The notes below the pieces were generated by a model. That model was not told the origin of the DNA. It ran no database searches and saw only the letters and a list, made by a program, of their open reading frames with translations. Made by a program: the position numbers and the translations under genes. Below, piece after piece: positions 5,745 to 8,710 of a DNA stretch of 8,710 bases. Each line of letters begins with the position of its first letter. Positions within the stretch are counted from its first letter, which is position 1. This DNA comes from Synergistes sp. (GTDB taxonomy: Bacteria; Synergistota; Synergistia; Synergistales; Synergistaceae): contig JAEEYY010000175.1 of NCBI GenBank assembly GCA_016288355.1, positions 1 through 8,710 on the forward strand, given 5' to 3'.

Positions 5745-6047
5745 TCAATCTGTAAGCCGTTCCTTCATTTCTTCCAGCAAAGAGAGCAAAGCTGCCCCCC
5801 GTTCGCCGGTGGGCAGCTTCTCCACTTCTGCCATTCGTTCCAGGAGCGGCGCAGCCCTTTTCACCCTCTCCAGCGGAAAACGTGCCCTGTCGTACTCCAG
5901 CAGCAGACCGCGGGTGCGCGGGTTAACTTCTGCCTTTGTCACCCCATCTATGGCAAGAAGACGTTCGCTCAGGAAGGCAACAAGCTCCTTATCTCCCAGC
6001 AATGAAGACCGCAGGCGCAGACGCCCCTCAATGAAGCTCTCAATCAT
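5745..6047 (-). CDS. small HMA-like protein, FezC-like candidate
   Basis: A 100-residue soluble protein without signal peptide or membrane helix. Its start, GRLRLR (residues 8-13), followed by a helix and the strand pair AIDGVTKAEVNPRTRGLLLEYD (about 32-53), mirrors the N-terminal domain of the neighbouring ATPase (LPGRLRLR, then GVASVKASHRTGSLLIHY). This indicates a ferredoxin-like HMA2-type fold, but the metal-binding CxxC is absent. The C-terminal half is charged and probably helical. The ATG overlaps the ATPase stop by 8 bp, implying coupling. Small HMA-like partners accompany P1B-6 ATPases in described ferrosome clusters, so an accessory role is inferred. Metal binding by this protein is doubtful. 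Confidence 0.75.
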   Translation of the reverse strand: MIESFIEGRLRLRSSLLGDKELVAFLSERLLAIDGVTKAEVNPRTRGLLLEYDRARFPLERVKRAAPLLERMAEVEKLPTGERGAALLSLLEEMKERLTD

Positions 6048-8154
6048 TTCCGTGGCTTGTCCTCTGCGGCAGGATTGGAGTCAGGGCGTAAATGCCAGCC
6101 CCAACCGTCGACAGGTTATGCAGCAATGCCGAGACTGCGGGCGAGATAACGCCGCTCACGCCCAGCGCCAGCAGAAGGGAGTTCGCGCTGACGATAAAGA
6201 CGTAGTTGCGGTATATCTTACGCATCACGCCATCCCCAAGGCGGCGGGCATCGAGAATTGCCCCAAGGCGGTTCCCCGTAAGGACAAGATCGGCCACCTC
6301 GCGGGCGATGTCGGCCCCGCTCTTCATGGCGACCCCAACATCCGCGCCCGCCAGAGCCGGCGAGTCATTCACGCCGTCTCCTACCATAACAACTCCCCGA
6401 CTCCCTTCCTTCAGTTCTGCGATGATTCGGGTTTTGTCCTCAGGTAAAAGCTGCGCCCGCACTTCGTTCACATCCAGCTTGCTCGCGACAGATCTTGCCA
6501 CACGGTCATTGTCCCCTGTCAACATGACGATCCGACGCACTCCAGCGTGGTGTAGGCGCCGCACTGTGTCCTGCGCATCGGGCCGTATGGGGTCCTCAAT
6601 GCAGATGATTCCAGCCAGTCGCTCCCCAGCCGCCAGGTAGAGTATTGAGTATCGATCCGCTTCGCCGTCAATAATCTTCTGCTGTTCCGGCGTTGGAAAC
6701 ACGTTATTGTCCTCAATGATGAAGTGCGCGCTGCCCAATAGAAGCCGCTCATCCCCGATGCGGGAGACGATGCCATGTGCCGCGAGATACTCCACGGTGG
6801 AATGTTTTTCAATGTGCTGAAGGCCCTCAATCTCAGCCTGGTGGACCACTGCCCTGGCGATGGAGTGTGGAAAATGTTCCTCCAGACAGGCAGCCGTGCG
6901 GAGGACCTCGTCGCGCTCCCAGCCTTCAAATGGAATCACTTTAGTCACGGAGGGCGTGGACACAGTGAGCGTTCCTGTCTTATCGAACACAAAAGTATCC
7001 GCCGCCGCGACCGCCTCCATAAAGCGCCCGCCCTTAATCAGGATTCCGCGTTTCGTCCCCTCGCGCATGGCGGACAGGATAGCCAGGGGCGTTGAAAGTT
7101 TCAGTGCGCAGGAATAATCCACCATGAGTGCGGCGGTGGCGCGGACAACGTTGCCCGTTAGGAACCATGTTACCCCAGCCACAAGGAAACTCCACGGAAC
7201 GATGGCGTCCGCCATTTTCTCAGCGCGGTTTTGGACAACAGCCTTCAGTTCCTCGGACTCGTCGATCATGTCCGCGATCTTTCTGACGCGGGTTCCACTG
7301 TCGAAGGCCGTAACACGGATAACAAGCTCTCCCTCCTCCAGAACTGTCCCGGCGTAGACGGAAAGCCCCGGCTCCCGATGTACTGGCGCGGATTCACCGG
7401 TCAAGGCTGAATGGTCCACCATGCCGTCGCCCGCCTCTACAACGCCATCAACGGGGATGACGCTACCCGCCCTCACCACAACGAAATCCCCAATCTCCAG
7501 TTCTCCCGCCGGTATTTCAAGCTCCTGTCCGTTCCTCCTGACCCACAGCTTATCGATATGAAGGGCAAGACTATCGGCCAGGCTCTCCCTTGATTTCTTG
7601 TGGGTCCACTCCTCCAGCGTATCGCCCAGTCTCAGGAGCGTCATAATGATAGAGGCCGTGCGGAAATCCTTTCTCATAAGCGACACACCCACGGCTGAGG
7701 CATCCAGAACCGCGACGTTGGGTCGGAGACTTCGGCACAGGCTCCCTGCGCCCCTCCTCAGGAAGGGCAGAGCACGGAAAACGGCCAGCGTGGCGCGCAA
7801 CCCCGCTGGAAGGAACGACCTGATGGCCACGCCGGTCAGCATTCCGGTTAGTGTTTCCCCGAAGCTCCTCTCCACGCCAGAGGTTTCCTCGGACAGTTCA
7901 TTGCCGTCAATACCGCTATAATAAGATTTATCCAGAAGGGAGACGGCCTTCAACACAAAATCACGACCGCCCCCGTCCTTTTCCCCATAATGAATGAGCA
8001 GGCTGCCCGTTCGGTGCGAGGCTTTGACGGACGCCACTCCGGGTTGTGTCTCCAGTATCGCTGCGATGACCCGCGATTCAGCAAGATTAAAGCTGCCCGG
8101 ATGACAGCGAAGGCGCAGCCGCCCAGGCAGCTCATGTTCAATGATATATTCCAT
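6040..8154 (-). CDS. P1B-type heavy-metal ATPase, probably P1B-6 / FezB-like
   Basis: A 704-residue integral membrane pump. Residues 1-60 form an HMA2-like domain (LPGRLRLR at 9-16) lacking CxxC. Membrane segments surround residues 100-180, 318-360 and 650-692. Core motifs: actuator TGES (252-255), phosphorylation DKTGT (D391), nucleotide-domain HFPHS (427-431, where most P1B pumps have HP), TGDN (546-549), GDGVNDSPA (592-600), and HNLST (679-683) in the last helix. The transport-site motif is SCALKLSTP (348-356) rather than CPC, TPC or SPC; this fits P1B-6, the class of ferrosome ATPase FezB and linked to iron. Substrate is therefore inferred, not proven. It starts 11 bp after the DUF6110-like gene; the ribosome-binding site is weak. 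The gene is intact. Confidence 0.88.
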   Translation of the reverse strand: MEYIIEHELPGRLRLRCHPGSFNLAESRVIAAILETQPGVASVKASHRTGSLLIHYGEKDGGGRDFVLKAVSLLDKSYYSGIDGNELSEETSGVERSFGETLTGMLTGVAIRSFLPAGLRATLAVFRALPFLRRGAGSLCRSLRPNVAVLDASAVGVSLMRKDFRTASIIMTLLRLGDTLEEWTHKKSRESLADSLALHIDKLWVRRNGQELEIPAGELEIGDFVVVRAGSVIPVDGVVEAGDGMVDHSALTGESAPVHREPGLSVYAGTVLEEGELVIRVTAFDSGTRVRKIADMIDESEELKAVVQNRAEKMADAIVPWSFLVAGVTWFLTGNVVRATAALMVDYSCALKLSTPLAILSAMREGTKRGILIKGGRFMEAVAAADTFVFDKTGTLTVSTPSVTKVIPFEGWERDEVLRTAACLEEHFPHSIARAVVHQAEIEGLQHIEKHSTVEYLAAHGIVSRIGDERLLLGSAHFIIEDNNVFPTPEQQKIIDGEADRYSILYLAAGERLAGIICIEDPIRPDAQDTVRRLHHAGVRRIVMLTGDNDRVARSVASKLDVNEVRAQLLPEDKTRIIAELKEGSRGVVMVGDGVNDSPALAGADVGVAMKSGADIAREVADLVLTGNRLGAILDARRLGDGVMRKIYRNYVFIVSANSLLLALGVSGVISPAVSALLHNLSTVGAGIYALTPILPQRTSHGND

Positions 8155-8165
8155 TAAAATCCCGC

Positions 8166-8390
8166 TCAGGCATTGGCCTTCTGCTCCATCAAGTAACGCG
8201 CCTCTGCAGCAATATCGCTGGCGGCCTCCTTAACGCGATCCTTTGCCTCAAGGACGCGATCCTTGAGAGCCATGCCTTTTTCCGCGATGGCGACAGCGGT
8301 CTTGTGCCCCATCTCGCTCTTAACGAAACAAACCGCGGCAACGCCAACAGCCACCCCTGCAACGAACGCCCACATCTTTCCGTTGTCCAT
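8166..8390 (-). CDS. DUF6110-like small membrane protein, FezA-like candidate
   Basis: A 74-residue protein with a single N-terminal membrane helix, MWAFVAGVAVGVAAVCFV (about 6-23), containing a GxxxG step (G12, G16). A cytoplasmic amphipathic helix rich in K, D, E and A follows (KGMALKDRVLEAKDRVKEAASDIAAEA), the pattern of DUF6110 proteins that precede HMA/P1B ATPase genes. The ATG at 8390 is backed by GGGAGG (plus 8398-8403) about 7 bases upstream. It is the first gene of the minus-strand operon, directly before the ATPase. In C. difficile a small membrane protein (FezA) is required with FezB for ferrosome formation; equating the two is inference from gene order and architecture. Confidence 0.72.
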   Translation of the reverse strand: MDNGKMWAFVAGVAVGVAAVCFVKSEMGHKTAVAIAEKGMALKDRVLEAKDRVKEAASDIAAEARYLMEQKANA

Positions 8391-8439
8391 CTGGCATCCC
8401 TCCCTATATTCTACAGGGGACGATAAGAAGTCACCCGGT

Positions 8440-8457
8440 AGTTAGCATTAGCTTACC
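8440..8457. promoter_or_regulatory. operator-like palindrome 4 upstream of the ATPase operon
   Basis: Read on the minus strand: GGTAAG-N6-CTAACT, the same arms as palindrome 1. It lies 50 bp upstream of the DUF6110-like start. A possible minus-strand promoter has TTGAAA (plus 8473-8478), a 17-bp spacer and a weak TAAGCT (8450-8455), which would overlap the operator. This promoter is uncertain; the operator match is clear. Confidence 0.55.
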
Positions 8458-8533
8458 ACATTAAAGCTTTTTTTTCAATAAACACAGTGAAACGAGTAGA
8501 TTCAGGGGCTAACATAAACAATTAAAGAACATC

Positions 8534-8562
8534 TTGACAAGTAAGCCAGTGCTAACTATACT
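8534..8562 (+). promoter_or_regulatory. second strong rightward promoter with operator in spacer
   Basis: TTGACA (8534-8539), 17-bp spacer, TATACT (8557-8562). The spacer plus first -10 base is AGTAAG-N6-CTAACT (8540-8557), nearly identical to the promoter at 236-264. Transcription would begin near 8569 and run rightward. No coding start is seen before the window ends, so it drives either a small RNA or a gene with a leader longer than 140 bases. Confidence 0.75.
8540..8557. promoter_or_regulatory. operator-like palindrome 5 (in promoter spacer)
   Basis: AGTAAG (8540-8545), CCAGTG, CTAACT (8552-8557): one mismatch to GGTWAG-N6-CTAACY. Identical to palindrome 1 in 15 of 18 bases and in its position relative to the -35 and -10 boxes. 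Confidence 0.55.
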
Positions 8563-8574
8563 TAACTTGATGAT

Positions 8575-8592
8575 GGTTAGAGGCGACTAACC
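8575..8592. promoter_or_regulatory. operator-like palindrome 6 (just after transcription start)
   Basis: GGTTAG (8575-8580), AGGCGA, CTAACC (8587-8592): perfect arms. It lies 12 bp after the -10 box, matching the arrangement of palindromes 1 and 2 at the left promoter. Confidence 0.6.
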
Positions 8593-8615
8593 AGAGTTTT
8601 ACACCCCTCAAAGGA

Positions 8616-8642
8616 AAGGGCTGGCATGATTTGCCAGCCCTT
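8616..8642. terminator. perfect 11-bp hairpin, bidirectional terminator candidate
   Basis: AAGGGCTGGCA (8616-8626), 5-base loop, TGCCAGCCCTT (8632-8642). On the minus strand it is followed by a T-rich tail (TCCTTT), a fair intrinsic terminator for a gene entering from the right. On the plus strand the tail is ACAGGTTT, a poor one. It could still end or process the short transcript from the promoter at 8534. Confidence 0.6.
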
Positions 8643-8651
8643 ACAGGTTTC

Positions 8652-8700
8652 AGGCCTCCGGGAAGCGTCCCACGCTTTGCTCCGACAGGCACGGAGGCCT
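8652..8700 (+). other. right-edge nested inverted repeats with two alternative stems
   Basis: AGGCCTCCG (8652-8660) is complementary to CGGAGGCCT (8692-8700), enclosing AAGCGT (8663-8668) with ACGCTT (8672-8677). CGGAG (8692-8696) could instead pair with a second CTCCG at 8680-8684. The minus strand is also open here and ends in TGA at 8652-8650 just before the hairpin at 8616-8642, so this could be the end of an unseen minus-strand gene. Neither reading can be decided from this window. Confidence 0.3.
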
Positions 8701-8710
8701 TAGTGTCGCG

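Noticed and set aside
5212..5748. 178-codon open frame on the minus strand opposite ABC gene 2
   Set aside because: It lies antisense to the well-conserved ATPase domain and gives an arginine/histidine-rich sequence with no recognisable family; it is a shadow of the real gene.
5809..6447. 212-codon plus-strand open frame opposite the HMA-like protein and ATPase end
   Set aside because: It is antisense to two genes with clear motifs, is serine/arginine-rich, and has no ribosome-binding site or family match.
8644..8654. CAGGTTTCAGG, identical to the first 11 bases of repeat copy B
   Set aside because: The match stops after 11 bases, and the loop, 3' arm and end of the element are absent. It may be chance or a decayed fragment.

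Overview
The window (about 55% G+C by eye) reads as a compact metal-homeostasis locus from an anaerobic bacterium, most likely Clostridia or Synergistota. The family make-up (DUF3793 protein, short-chain flavodoxin, paired exporter-fold ABC half-transporters, DUF6110-like protein, P1B-6-type ATPase) suggests this; the sequence alone does not fix the phylum.

Layout. At the left edge, on the minus strand, are the first 17 codons of a DtxR/MntR-family metalloregulator that runs out of the window. A 410-bp intergenic region follows. It holds two copies of a 31-bp hairpin repeat, a near-perfect promoter (TTGACA-17-TATACT) whose spacer is an operator-like palindrome, a second palindrome just downstream, a potentially folded leader, and a third palindrome inside a 34-bp inverted repeat. 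A plus-strand operon comes next: SAM methyltransferase, DUF3793 protein (4-bp overlap), flavodoxin, and a terminator-like hairpin at 2188-2221. Then come two ABC half-transporter genes overlapping by 4 bp. Each is broken by one copy of the same 31-bp repeat: a clean frameshifting insertion in the first, and an inverted copy replacing about 33 codons in the second. Converging on them from the right is a minus-strand operon: DUF6110-like membrane protein, P1B-type ATPase with an N-terminal HMA-like domain, and a small HMA-like protein. This set resembles ferrosome (fez) clusters. The right intergenic region holds another operator over this operon's upstream region, plus a second rightward promoter with the same operator-in-spacer design. 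That promoter points at hairpins with no gene visible before the window ends.

How it fits together. Six sites fit GGTWAG-N6-CTAACY (allowing one or two mismatches) and occur upstream of both operons. The half-site equals the classical DtxR half-site but with 6-bp rather than 1-bp spacing, and a DtxR-family gene starts at the window edge. The simplest inference is one iron (or manganese) regulon in which the regulator represses flavodoxin, a YbtPQ-like importer candidate and a ferrosome-like storage system when metal is plentiful. The most unusual feature is the 31-bp hairpin repeat: four copies here, two of them disrupting adjacent genes whose remaining reading frames look undamaged.
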